A stretch of 64,000 nucleotides of DNA, taken from the NCBI RefSeq assembly GCF_011064595.1, contig NZ_JAALJI010000009.1, positions 1 through 64,000 of the forward strand, written 5' to 3'. A model generated the notes under the pieces. The model had not been told where the DNA came from. It did no database searches and saw only the letters and a program-made list of their open reading frames with translations. Below are positions 43,315 through 53,000 of the stretch, one piece after another. The DNA is from Paludisphaera soli. GTDB taxonomy: Bacteria; Planctomycetota; Planctomycetia; Isosphaerales; Isosphaeraceae. The number at the start of each line of letters is the position of its first letter. Positions within the stretch are counted from its first letter, which is position 1. A program made the translations under genes and the position numbers.

Positions 43315-43565
43315 CGAAGGCGTCCCATGGGGCCGTGTCGGCCGTCGCTCGCGACCCGCCTGGACCCGGCCGACGGCGGGTTTCACGGGAAACCGCCGCG
43401 GGGGCCGTCGGGCCGCCTCCGTCCACTCCTCTTCCTTCAATCAATCTACGATACGGACTCCACGGCCGTGCGGGACGCCCTCCGAATTCGGGCGACGCCG
43501 ACGGCGGCCGAGCCGACTCGGCCTCGCTCCTACGCGGCCCGCGCGGGGCTTGGGTCGCGGACGGA

Positions 43566-43639
43566 TACGCCCGGCAGGACTCGAACCTGCGACCGACGGT
43601 TTAGAAAACCGTTGCTCTATCCGCCTGAGCTACGGGCGC
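43566..43639 (-). tRNA. tRNA-Arg (anticodon UCU)
   Basis: On the minus strand the gene runs from GCGCCCG to CGGGCGT plus discriminator A. The anticodon arm ACGGT-TTTCTAA-ACCGT carries anticodon TCT, and the T-arm has GGTTCGAGTCC. CCA is not encoded. It resembles the bacterial Arg isoacceptor decoding AGA. Confidence 0.95.
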
Positions 43640-43717
43640 GTGTGGGGGGTGGACGGGCCGCGCTACGCGACGGTCCGGCCGGCCCTCGTCGGCCGGTCCG
43701 ATCGGTCGTCTCGCGGA

Positions 43718-43791
43718 TGCGCCCGGCAGGATTCGAACCTGCGGCCTGCGGTTTAGGAAACCGCCGCTCTATCCACCTGAGCTACGGGCGC
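43718..43791 (-). tRNA. tRNA-Arg (anticodon CCU)
   Basis: On the minus strand a 7-bp perfect acceptor stem (GCGCCCG/CGGGCGC), an anticodon arm GCGGT-TTCCTAA-ACCGC with anticodon CCT, and a T-arm with GGTTCGAATCC. Discriminator A; CCA is not encoded. It lies 78 bp from the UCU isoacceptor and is probably a diverged duplicate of it. Confidence 0.95.
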
Positions 43792-43970
43792 CACGTCGTT
43801 CCGGACCGATTCTCGTCTGCCGCCCCTTCCCTGTCAACCGACCCTCGGCAGCGAGCCGCCCTGGGCATCCGCCTCGCCGGTCGCGTATCATGTCCACAGC
43901 GAGGGCCCGCCCGGCTCGATCGGGGGCCGGTCGATCGTCGCCTGGGGCGTAGGGCGTTTCGAGGGGCAGC

Positions 43971-46900
43971 ATGGCCGAGGCCGGATCGAGCAGCCAGGAA
44001 CCTTACCGGTTCCGGATCGGCAGCTACGGGATCATCCACCCCCTGGGATCGGGGGGGATGAGCTCGGTCTTCCGCGCCGCGCACCTGGAGACCGGGCACG
44101 AGGTCGCGCTCAAGGTGCTCCCGTCTTACATGGCGCGGAACTCGACGATCCTGAAGCGGTTCGTGGCCGAGGTCCGCAGCGCCGAGTCGCTGGAGCACCC
44201 TAACATCGTCTCGATCTACGACCGGGGGAGCGACGAGGGCCGCTACTACCTGGTCCTGGAGTACGTCCAGGGGGGGGACCTCCACGACTACGTCCAGAAT
44301 CGAGGCCCGCTCGACCCGGACGAGGCGATCGGCCTCATCGCCCAGGCGGCGCGGGGGCTCGAATATGCGATGTCGCGCGGGGTGATTCACCGCGACGTGA
44401 AGCCCTCCAACCTGCTGCGGACCCCTCTGGGGGAGCTGAAGATCACCGACCTCGGGCTGGCCGTCCGCCCCGAGTCCGAGGACGAGCGCGTCACCCGCGA
44501 GGGGACCACCGTCGGCACCGTGGACTACATGGCCCCCGAGCAGGCCCGGGACAGCCGGGCGACGAGCTTCCAGAGCGACGTCTATTCGCTGGGGTGCACG
44601 CTGTATTACCTGCTGGCGGCCCAGCCCCCCTTCCCCGGCGGCGACATCACCGAGAAGCTGACGAATCACGCCCGGACCCCGCCGCCCGACGTCCGCGACC
44701 TGCGGCCCGACCTCCCGCCGGCCCTGGCGGACCTGATCCGTCGGATGCTGGCGAAGCGCCCCGAGGACCGCTTCGCCAGCTATCGCGACCTGCTCGCCGC
44801 GCTCGGCGCCCTGGGCGGCGACGAATCGAGCGTGGCGCTCGTGCCGATCGACGACGAGCCGACGCCCCTGCGGCTCGTCCGCGATCGCCCGGCCGCGCGG
44901 GTCGCGGCGGCCCCGGACCGCGTCCCCGAGCCGCGGCCCACCTCGTCGCTCCCGGAGATCTCGCTCTCCGCGCTCGGCCCCGAGCTGCTGGCGGATGCCG
45001 CGCCTCCGAGGCCCGCGTTGGCGGGCCCGGGCCCCGCCCTGTTGAGCCTCCCCGTCTCCACCCCGCCGGGGGCCGTCGCGCCGGGGCCCCGGCAGTCGGC
45101 GCCGGTCTCGGAGGACGCCTGGATCATCCGCTGCGTGGTGCTCGGCGCGATCGTGATCGTCGCGGTCATCGGGCTGGACCTCATCCTGCGGCCGTTCCCC
45201 GACCCGGCCTCCCTGCGCTTCCCCGAGTCGCCCGACTCCGGCTTGCACCGAGTCCGCGAGATCCAGCCCGATCAGCCCGAAGTCGTCGCGGCGGCGGTGC
45301 CGCCGCCGGCGGTCGAGGCCGAGCCGGTCGAGACGGCCCCCGCGGAGCCGGAGTGGGTCGAACCGACGGACGTTCCGGAGGCCGACCGCCCGCCCAAGGT
45401 GTACCCGCCGGCGGTCCTCTCGGCCTACCTCCCCTCGTGGGCGCTGACTCCGGTCCGCGCCGAGGCTGACGGCCCGACCACCGTGGTCCGCCGGGCGGCC
45501 GACGGCCGGGACTCCGGAGAGGTCGCCTCTCTCCGGCAGGCGCTCGACGTCCCCCGGGGGACGGTCGAGCTGGCGGACGTCGGCCCGTTCGTCATCGACG
45601 ACCTGAGGGTCGCCGGCGAGTCGCGGGTGATTCGCTCGCGGCCGGGATATCGCGCCACGGTGCTCGTCGAGGGGCCGAAGATCGAGGCCGTGCGGGCGCT
45701 CCCCGGCGTGTTCACCCTCGACGGCCGTGAGCTGACGCTGGACTCGCTGGACCTGGTGGTCAACGTCCGCGCCTTGGCGATCAACCAGCGGGCGCTCTTC
45801 CACGGCTCGGGCTTCCGGCTGACCCTGAAGAATTGCACGGTGACGATCTACAACCCGAACCGCGCGCCGTTCGCTTTCCTCCGCACGGAGGAAGGGGCCA
45901 GGGCGTCGACCGTGCGGATCGAGGACAGCCTGATCCGGGGCGACGTGGCCACGCTGTTCGAGCTGAACCGGGGCGAGCCGGCGGAGATCGTCGCCGCGCG
46001 GTCGATCCTGGCCTCCGAGGGCCCCCTGCTCCGGACGCCCGACGTCTCGCCGAAAGGCGAGAACCAGCTGTATCTGCTGGGTTGCGCGGTCGGGTCGCGA
46101 GGGCCGATGATCGACCTGGGGGGCGGGAAGGCGGACGCCCCCGGCCGCCGGCTCCGCGTCCGCGCGTTCGACAGCGTGTTCGGCCGGTTCGCCGGCGCCG
46201 GCGTCGCCAGCCTCACGTCGAGCGATCGCCCCGACGCGGTCGTCGGCCGGCAGCTCGATTGGATGGGGGCGAACAACCAGTTCGCCGGCTGGGTCGGCTA
46301 CCACTCCGCGGGGCCCGATCACGCGATCACCAAGCGGACGCTCGCCGCGTTCAGTTCCACGTGGAATGCGGCGGGCGTCGCCTCGCGCGAGATCGTCAAC
46401 GAGTGGCCCGAGACCCGCTGGGTCGCCGACCTGACGCCAGGCGCCCTCACGCCCTTCCTGCCGGGCTGGGAGCCGCTCGTCGAGGACGTGGCCCAGCCCC
46501 GACCCTTCCTGAAATATCGCACGGTCCTCAACTTCCCCGCGCCTGAGACGCCCCGAATCGTCCCGGCGACCGGACCGGCGCCGCCCGGCGCGGTCGAATT
46601 GACGTTCGACGCCGACGCCCCCCAGCCGTGGAACGGCGACCTGGGCGCCTTCCTCCGCGACCGCGGCGGCGAGCCCCGGGGCCGTTTGAGGGTCCGCGTG
46701 GTGGGCTCCGGGGCGAAGCGGATGTCGCCCGTCCGGCTGCCCGAGGGGTCGACCGTCGAGATCCGCGTGGAGCACCCGGCGGACCCGGAGGCCCTCCCGC
46801 TCGTCTTCTCGCCCGCCTCCGACGCCGAGGGAGAACCCCTGATCGCGGCGACGGGGGGCGTGCTGAGCCTCTCCGGACTCCGCCTGCTGGTCGAGCAGGA

Positions 46901-47765
46901 TTGTCGGCTCCCCACCCTGATCCGGGTGGACGACGGTTCGCTGGCGCTGGACCGTTGCGAGCTGTCGATTCCCGTCGCGCTGGAACATCCGCCGGCGCTC
47001 GTTTCGTTCCGCGCCCCGACGACCCGCCCCCGCCTCGTGTCGGACCCGCCTTCGCCGATCGCGGAAGCGTCGGATCGGCCGGTCTGCGTCGTGGCCGATT
47101 CCGTCCTGATCACGACCGGCGACGCGCTTCGCGCCGAGGTGGGGCGCGGCCTGGTGGCGGTCTCGCGATGCATCGTGGCCGCGAAGGGAGACGCCTTCAC
47201 CCTGACGCCGGCCCGCGTGGCCCGGTCGCGATTCCTGGCCGACCTGCGGCTCGACCGCTGCACGGTCGCCGTCGGCGGGGCCGCCGTCCGGATGTCGGCC
47301 TGGAGCGGCGAGGCGCCAGGGCCTGATCGCCCCTGGCTGGTCACCAGCGGCAACACGGCGTACCTCGACTTCTCGGACCGCCCCCCCCGGAAGAGCGTCC
47401 TCTGCCGGGCCGACGCCGACTGCTTCGCGCAGGGCCAGATCTTCTGGAGCCAGGGGAACGACGCGATCGAGGTCTACGGCTTCGCCGCGGCCGGGGACGC
47501 CCCGCCGCCGAACCGCACCCGCGACGTGGTGGCCCAGTGGGTCGACCTCTGGGGCCCCGGCCACGTCAAGGACGTCACCGGGCCCCGGGCCGGCGTGGCC
47601 TCGCCGAGCGTCCGGCTCCAGGCTCGCCCTCGCAACGGCCGGATCACGCCGGACGAGCTGCTGCTGGACCCGAACCATCACGTCGGCCGCTCCCGGCTCG
47701 ACGTCGGCGCCAGTCCCGAAGTCCTGCTCCTCGGGAGGGCTCCGCCCCTCGGCCGCAAGCGCTGA
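43971..47765 (+). CDS. Transmembrane Ser/Thr protein kinase with very large extracytoplasmic region
   Basis: The 1264-aa protein has an N-terminal Hanks-type kinase domain (about 17-285). It contains a glycine loop (LGSGGMSSVFRA), VALKVL with the catalytic Lys, HRDVKPSN, the DLG in place of DFG (ITDLGLAV), the APE motif MAPEQARD and SDVYSLGCTLYYLL. A Pro/Ala-rich juxtamembrane segment and one helix (about 386-406, CVVLGAIVIVAVIGLDLIL) follow. About 850 residues lie outside the cytoplasm, with beta-strand-rich segments such as LTLDSLDLVVNVRAL and LSGLRLLVEQDCR that suggest right-handed parallel beta-helix repeats. The ligand is unknown. GAGGGG precedes the ATG. Confidence 0.86.
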   Translation: MAEAGSSSQEPYRFRIGSYGIIHPLGSGGMSSVFRAAHLETGHEVALKVLPSYMARNSTILKRFVAEVRSAESLEHPNIVSIYDRGSDEGRYYLVLEYVQGGDLHDYVQNRGPLDPDEAIGLIAQAARGLEYAMSRGVIHRDVKPSNLLRTPLGELKITDLGLAVRPESEDERVTREGTTVGTVDYMAPEQARDSRATSFQSDVYSLGCTLYYLLAAQPPFPGGDITEKLTNHARTPPPDVRDLRPDLPPALADLIRRMLAKRPEDRFASYRDLLAALGALGGDESSVALVPIDDEPTPLRLVRDRPAARVAAAPDRVPEPRPTSSLPEISLSALGPELLADAAPPRPALAGPGPALLSLPVSTPPGAVAPGPRQSAPVSEDAWIIRCVVLGAIVIVAVIGLDLILRPFPDPASLRFPESPDSGLHRVREIQPDQPEVVAAAVPPPAVEAEPVETAPAEPEWVEPTDVPEADRPPKVYPPAVLSAYLPSWALTPVRAEADGPTTVVRRAADGRDSGEVASLRQALDVPRGTVELADVGPFVIDDLRVAGESRVIRSRPGYRATVLVEGPKIEAVRALPGVFTLDGRELTLDSLDLVVNVRALAINQRALFHGSGFRLTLKNCTVTIYNPNRAPFAFLRTEEGARASTVRIEDSLIRGDVATLFELNRGEPAEIVAARSILASEGPLLRTPDVSPKGENQLYLLGCAVGSRGPMIDLGGGKADAPGRRLRVRAFDSVFGRFAGAGVASLTSSDRPDAVVGRQLDWMGANNQFAGWVGYHSAGPDHAITKRTLAAFSSTWNAAGVASREIVNEWPETRWVADLTPGALTPFLPGWEPLVEDVAQPRPFLKYRTVLNFPAPETPRIVPATGPAPPGAVELTFDADAPQPWNGDLGAFLRDRGGEPRGRLRVRVVGSGAKRMSPVRLPEGSTVEIRVEHPADPEALPLVFSPASDAEGEPLIAATGGVLSLSGLRLLVEQDCRLPTLIRVDDGSLALDRCELSIPVALEHPPALVSFRAPTTRPRLVSDPPSPIAEASDRPVCVVADSVLITTGDALRAEVGRGLVAVSRCIVAAKGDAFTLTPARVARSRFLADLRLDRCTVAVGGAAVRMSAWSGEAPGPDRPWLVTSGNTAYLDFSDRPPRKSVLCRADADCFAQGQIFWSQGNDAIEVYGFAAAGDAPPPNRTRDVVAQWVDLWGPGHVKDVTGPRAGVASPSVRLQARPRNGRITPDELLLDPNHHVGRSRLDVGASPEVLLLGRAPPLGRKR

Positions 47766-47802
47766 GGCCTCGCGGCCTCGCCGCTCCGTCGCGGAAGCGC
47801 TG

Positions 47803-47830
47803 TTGCCCGGCGGTCCGCGTCGGGGATAAT
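47803..47830 (+). promoter_or_regulatory. Sigma70-like promoter for TPR gene
   Basis: TTGCCC (47803-47808) and GATAAT (47825-47830) are separated by 16 bp, 49 bp before the ATG. Confidence 0.5.
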
Positions 47831-47879
47831 GGGATGAACCCTTCTCCGACGATTCGCGCCCCAGGGAGGACCGGACGCC

Positions 47880-48800
47880 ATGGCCAGGATCGAGCTACTC
47901 GGGGCGTTCCTCGCGTCGGGCCTCTTCGCAGCGGCCGACCCGCCGGTCGCGACGGCCCAGGCGACCGGCTCGGGAGCCTCGGCGGCCCCGGCGCCGGCCG
48001 GGAAGGACGGCGAAGGCTCGGGCGGCGACCCGACCAAGGTCCCCGCGGCGGCCTCCTCGGGTTGGGGATGGTGGGGGTATCGGCCGTACGTCGTCGTTCG
48101 GGGCACGCCGAATGGGTCGGTCGCGACCATCCACTCGCCGCTCGGCGGGATGAGCGGCGGCTTCGGGTTCTGGACGCAGCCCCCTTCCGCCGGCCCGGCG
48201 GCTCCCGCCCCGCCGCCGGGGCTGGTCCGCCCGGCCGCGATGTCCCGCCCGACGATCAAGATCAAGCAGGCCGACCTGGATCGGGCCGATCGGCTCGTGA
48301 CCTACGGCGATCGGCTCTTCCGGGTGGCCAACCTCAAGCGCGCCGAGGAACGCTACGAGCAGGCGATCCGCCTCAACCCCCACTGGGCGACTCCGCGACT
48401 CCGCCTGGCGCAGATCGCCCTGGTGCGGGGGCGGTACACCCTTGCTGCCGACCTGCTCCGCGAGGCTGAGACCGCCGAGCCCGGCTGGATCGTCACCGCG
48501 AAGGACGTGCAGGCCCTCTACTCCGAGCCCGCCGAGTTCGCCCGGCACGTCTCCAGGCTGGAGGAGCACCTGCACCAGCACCCCGAGGACCGCGACGCCT
48601 GGCTGGTGCTGGGCGCCCAGTGGTTCCTCTCGCGACGCGAGAACAAGGCGGCCGACGTCTTCCTCCGCCTGGACGACCCACGACGCAAGCCCGACGTGGC
48701 CCTGGCCGCCTTCCTCGACGCGGCCCGCCTGCGCGAGGCGCCGAGGACCGACCCCGACCCCGGGCCGGGCCGCGACCCGCTCGCGCCGCCGGCCCCCTGA
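47880..48800 (+). CDS. Exported TPR protein
   Basis: The 306-aa protein has a short signal-like N-terminus (IELLGAFLASGLFAAADPPVATA) and a low-complexity Ala/Gly/Pro region with WGWWGYRPYVVVRG. From about residue 130 come three to four TPR-like helical repeats (ADRLVTYGDRLFRVANLKRAEERYEQAI, PRLRLAQIALVRGRYTLAADLL, DRDAWLVLGAQWFLSRRENKAADVF). TPRs mediate protein interactions. The downstream nitrilase-family gene starts 28 bp after its stop and may be co-transcribed. No specific partner can be named. Confidence 0.72.
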   Translation: MARIELLGAFLASGLFAAADPPVATAQATGSGASAAPAPAGKDGEGSGGDPTKVPAAASSGWGWWGYRPYVVVRGTPNGSVATIHSPLGGMSGGFGFWTQPPSAGPAAPAPPPGLVRPAAMSRPTIKIKQADLDRADRLVTYGDRLFRVANLKRAEERYEQAIRLNPHWATPRLRLAQIALVRGRYTLAADLLREAETAEPGWIVTAKDVQALYSEPAEFARHVSRLEEHLHQHPEDRDAWLVLGAQWFLSRRENKAADVFLRLDDPRRKPDVALAAFLDAARLREAPRTDPDPGPGRDPLAPPAP

Positions 48801-48828
48801 GCCGCGACGACACCCACGGACCCAAGAC

Positions 48829-49755
48829 GTGACATCGCGATACTACGCCGCCGCCTGCCAGACCGACCTGCCCTGCCCCCGCTCGCGCGACGAGATCGCC
48901 GGCCGGGTCGGGCACATGCTGGGCATGGTGGATCGCGCGGTCGTCGGCTACGGGCCGTTCTTCGACGTCCGCCTCGTCGTCTTCCCCGAGTTCGCTCACG
49001 CCGTCCCGATCTACGAGACCGTCGACGAACTGGCCGACCGGCTCGCGGTCCCGATCCCCAACGACCACACGGACCGCTACGCGGCCAAGGCGAAGGAGCG
49101 CGGGGTCTACATCCAGACCGGGTCGTTCCTGGAGGTCGACGCCCGATACCCGGGGTCGGTCTTCAACACGACATGCCTGATCGGCCCCGACGGCCTCCTG
49201 AGCCGCTACCGCAAGGTGAACCCCTGGCTGCCGTGGGAACTCCACGCCAGCCCCCACGACCTGCCGGGCTACGACGAGCCGCTGTTCCCGGTGGTCGAGA
49301 CCGAGATCGGCCGCCTCGGCGCGGCGATCTGCTACGACTGGCTCTTCCCCGAGGCGATCCGCGCGCTGGCGCTCGCCGGCGCCGAGGTCCTGATCCGGGT
49401 CTCCGCGTACATGGACCCCTGGGGGGCGACCCCGCCCATGGACTGGTGGACGCTGTTCAACCGGGCGCGGGCCGTGGAGAACCTGGCGTTCGTGGTGGCT
49501 TCCAACCAGGGGGCCTCGGCGGCGAACTACCCGCCGTTCTCGTGGCCGGGCGGGAGCATGGTCGTCGATTTCGACGGCCGGATCCTCGCCCAGGCCGACC
49601 CGGGCCCCGGCGAGAAGATCGTCGTGGCGCCGATCGACCTGGCCGCGCTGCGGGCCGAGCGCGACCGCCGGCGCGGCCATCAGATGCTGTCGCAGTTGCG
49701 CACCGAAGCCTATACTGACCTCTACGCCCGGCCGATTCACCGCCGACCGGGCTGA
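48829..49755 (+). CDS. Carbon-nitrogen hydrolase (nitrilase superfamily)
   Basis: The 308-aa amidohydrolase has the Glu-Lys-Cys triad: VVFPEFAHAVP (Glu), LSRYRKVNPWLPWE (Lys) and GAAICYDWLFPEAIRAL (Cys). It also has VVASNQG and PGGSMVVDFDGRILAQ, typical of aliphatic amidase or N-carbamoylase-like branches. The start is GTG 48829, the first start codon after the TPR gene; the longer ORF reading upstream is a shadow of that gene. The natural substrate is unknown. Cytosolic; no signal peptide. Confidence 0.87.
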   Translation: MTSRYYAAACQTDLPCPRSRDEIAGRVGHMLGMVDRAVVGYGPFFDVRLVVFPEFAHAVPIYETVDELADRLAVPIPNDHTDRYAAKAKERGVYIQTGSFLEVDARYPGSVFNTTCLIGPDGLLSRYRKVNPWLPWELHASPHDLPGYDEPLFPVVETEIGRLGAAICYDWLFPEAIRALALAGAEVLIRVSAYMDPWGATPPMDWWTLFNRARAVENLAFVVASNQGASAANYPPFSWPGGSMVVDFDGRILAQADPGPGEKIVVAPIDLAALRAERDRRRGHQMLSQLRTEAYTDLYARPIHRRPG

Positions 49756-49777
49756 TCCGCTCGCGAGGAACTCCTTG

Positions 49778-49975
49778 ATGCACCTCGGGTCCCCCCTCCG
49801 CCGCCGCCTGCTCGGCTTCCTTGCCGCGGCCCTGGCCCTGATCCCCTTCCTCCTCGCGACCCCCGGCTGCGGAAGTCCCGAGGAGCCCTCCGAGGTCCCG
49901 GCTTCTCCGCCGCCGGGCAAGGGGCTGCCGAAATTCGCCGAGGCGGCGAGCCTCCCGCCGCGATCGCTCGGCTGA
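49778..49975 (+). CDS. Small lipoprotein, unknown function
   Basis: The 65-aa protein has a lipoprotein signal peptide: basic residues, LLGFLAAALALIPFLL, then the lipobox-like ATPGC with Cys as the first mature residue. The mature peptide is about 34 residues and Pro/Ser-rich. AGGA lies 8 nt before the ATG. It sits between the nitrilase gene and the CRTAC1 lipoprotein gene, 62 bp upstream of the latter, and may be co-expressed with it. Confidence 0.6.
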   Translation: MHLGSPLRRRLLGFLAAALALIPFLLATPGCGSPEEPSEVPASPPPGKGLPKFAEAASLPPRSLG

Positions 49976-50037
49976 CGCGCTCGTCGTCGAAGCGCGGCCT
50001 TCCTCCGAAGCTGGACACCCTCCCGAGGTCGCATCCC

Positions 50038-53000
50038 ATGGGCGTTGCATCCTTCCGGTTCGGACTCCTCTCGACGGTCCTCGGCCTCGCGGCCGGCTGC
50101 GGCGGGCCCTCAGCCCCCGCGCCCGAATCGACTCCGACGGTCCCGCCCCCGAAGGTCGCCGCCGAGCCCCCCCGGGACGAGATCCCGGCGGATCGGATCG
50201 ACGCCGTCCTGGCCGCCCGGCTCCGGGGCCTGGGGCTGATGGAGCAGTACGAGTACCGCAAGGCGGCCGAGGCCTTCCGCGAGGTCCGCAAGCTGGCCCC
50301 CGGCTGGTCCGACGGCGCGATCGACCTGGCCATCGCCCTGCTCAACGACTCCGGCGAGCAGGCCGAGGAGGCGAAGAAGGCCGGCGGCGAGAAGCCCCCC
50401 TCAAACTACGACGAGGCCCTCGCCCTCCTCGACGAGGTCCTCGAACGCAAGCCCAAAGACCCCCGCGCCCTCTTCTGCAAGGGGCTGATCGCGGCCGACC
50501 AGGGGGACGCGGCCGGGGCCCACAAGCTCTTCAGGAAGGTCGCCGAGGTCGACCCCCTCGACGCCGCGTCGTGGCTCTGGGCCGCGAAGACGGTCACGAA
50601 CGCGCAGGACCCGAACCGGCCGCCCGCCCCGGCCGAGGCCCCGCTCAGGATCGAGCTGCTCAACAAGGCCCTCGCGATCGACCCCTACCTGTCGTCCGCC
50701 CTGTATCCCCTGGCCTTCGCCTACCGGGACATCGGCCGGGCGGACAAGCAGCGCGAGATCCTGAAGCGCTGGCAGCAGCTCGACCGCAACCGCTCCGGCC
50801 CCGTGCCGGGCCCGGGGAACGTGGTCGAGACGACCTACGGCGAAATGGGCCGTTACGGCATGATCGCCCCGCCCGGCCCCGTCGCCGGCGCCCTCGACCC
50901 CGCGCCCGCCCCGAGGTTCGACGCCCCCGCGCCGTTGCACGTGAAACTGGCCGAAGGGGAACGCTGGGCGACGCCCGCGGACTTCACCGGCGACAAGGCC
51001 GTGATCGAACGGGTCCGGGCCCGCTTCGGCGCGGGGGTCGCCGCCTTCGACGCCGACGGCGACGGCAGTCTCGACCTCTACCTGACGGCGGCCGTCGTCG
51101 GCCCCCAGGGCCCGCACGACGCACTTTTGCTGAACAAGGGGGAAGGCGGGTTCGAGGACGCCTCGGCCGCGTTCGGGCTCGCAGCCGATCGCGCCAGCAC
51201 GGGCGTCGCCGCCGCCGACTTCGACGCCGACCGCCGCGTCGACGTCTACCTGACCGGCATGGGGGGCGACCGGCTCCTCCGCAACGTGGACGGCAAGGCG
51301 TTCGAGGACCTGACCGAATCCCTGAAGCCCGAAGGGCCCCCCGCGTTGTCGCTGACCGCCCGCTGGCTAGACCTCGACCAGGACGGGGATTTGGACCTGT
51401 ACGTCGTGAACTATACGTCCGCCGAGCACGCCGAGTCCGCGTTACTCGAAGGCCGGGACGCCCCCCCGGGCCTGCCGAACGCCGCTTTCCGCAACAACGG
51501 CCGGGCCCCGGCGCTGCCCGGCAAGCCCGAGCCCGCGTGGGCCCCGCTGGCGACCGCCGACAACGTGACGACCACCGGCGGCCTCTCGCTCGCCCTCGTC
51601 CCCTGGACGGGCGAGGAGGCGCTTCGGGACGAGCCTCGACGTCACACCGGCATCGCTCTGGCCGACTTCGACGGCGACCGCGACCTGGACCTGATCCTGA
51701 CCTCGGACGACGCGCCCCCGGTCGTCGTCCTGAACGAGCGGTTGGGCCGATTCCGATCGGCGGCCCCGAAGGGCCTGGACGAGGCCGTCGGGACCACCGG
51801 GCTGCTCGTCGCGGACCTCGACGCCGACGGCCGGCCCGACCTGGCGGCGCCCTCGGGCGACGGCCCGCTCCGGGCCTGGAAGAACGTCACCGCCAGGGCG
51901 GAGTCCGCGGACCTGGTCCCGAGCTTCGAGCCGTTCCCGAACAACGCCCGGGGCTGGCGCGTCGCCGCCGCCGCCGACCTGGACCTCGACGGCCGGTTCG
52001 ACCTGATCGGGCTTCGCACGCGACCGGCCCCCGGCGCGAGCCCGGAGCCGCCCATCGCCTGGCTCCGCAACGAGGGGGTCAGGCTGGCGACTCAGGAGCC
52101 GCCCGCGCTCGCCGAGCCCGGCGACGGGTTCATCCTCGCCGACTTGGCGGGCGACGCGCTGCCGGACCTCCTGCTGGTCCCGGCGGGGGGCCCGCCGGTG
52201 CTGGCTCGGAACCTGGGGAACGGCAACCGCTGGCTGGCGGTCGAGCTGGGGGGACGATGGCGGGTCCAGCCCGAGCTGATGCGGACGAACCCCCACGCGA
52301 TCGGCGCGCGAGTGACGGTCCAGGCCCGGGGCGTCGACGCTTCGTATGATCACACGACTCCCGTCGCGGGCCTCGGATCGGCGGTCGGCCCGGTGGTGAT
52401 CGGCCTGAAGGACCGGCCGGCGGCGGACGTAATCCACGTCCTCTGGCCCGACGGCGTGATGCAGGCCGAGCTGAACGTGGCCGCCGACGAGAAGCTGGCG
52501 CTCGCCGAGCGGAACCGCAAGACGGGGAGCTGCCCGGTCCTTTTCACGTGGAACGGCGAGCGGTTCGTCTGCCTCGGCGATTTCCTGGGGGGCGGCGGCC
52601 TGGGCTATCTCGTCGCGCCCGGCGTCTACGGCCAGCCGGATCGCGACGAGGCCGTGGCCATCGCCGACGATCAGCTGACGCCGGAGCAGGGGGCGTATCG
52701 TATCTCGATCACCGAGCCGATGGACGAGGTCGCGTACCTGGATCACATCGCCCTGGAGGTCGTCGACCGTCCCCCGGGCGTCTCCGTGGCCCTCGACGAG
52801 CGGTTCGCCCCGACCGGGCCGAGGCCGACGGGCGAGCTTCGGGCCTGGCGGACGGCGGTCGAGCCCGTTCGGGCGACCGACCTGAAGGGCGCGGACGTGA
52901 CCGAGAGGCTGAGGCGGTGGGACCGGGACACGGTCGACGGCTTCGCCAGGCGTCCCGGCTGGATCGGCTACGCGGAGGAGCACGGGATCGTGCTGGACTT

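Noticed and set aside
41234-43791. Possible integration site of a mobile element at the tRNA genes
   Set aside because: No integrase, no direct repeat of a tRNA 3' end and no composition change around the three tRNA genes; flanking genes are ordinary chromosomal ones.
43782-47681. 1299-aa minus-strand ORF opposite the kinase gene
   Set aside because: It is composed of Arg/Gly/Asp-rich filler, overlaps a tRNA gene, and lies antisense to a recognisable kinase.
47764-47779. GAGGCC/GGCCTC hairpin at the kinase stop as a terminator
   Set aside because: Only a 6-bp stem and no T-tract, so I do not list it.
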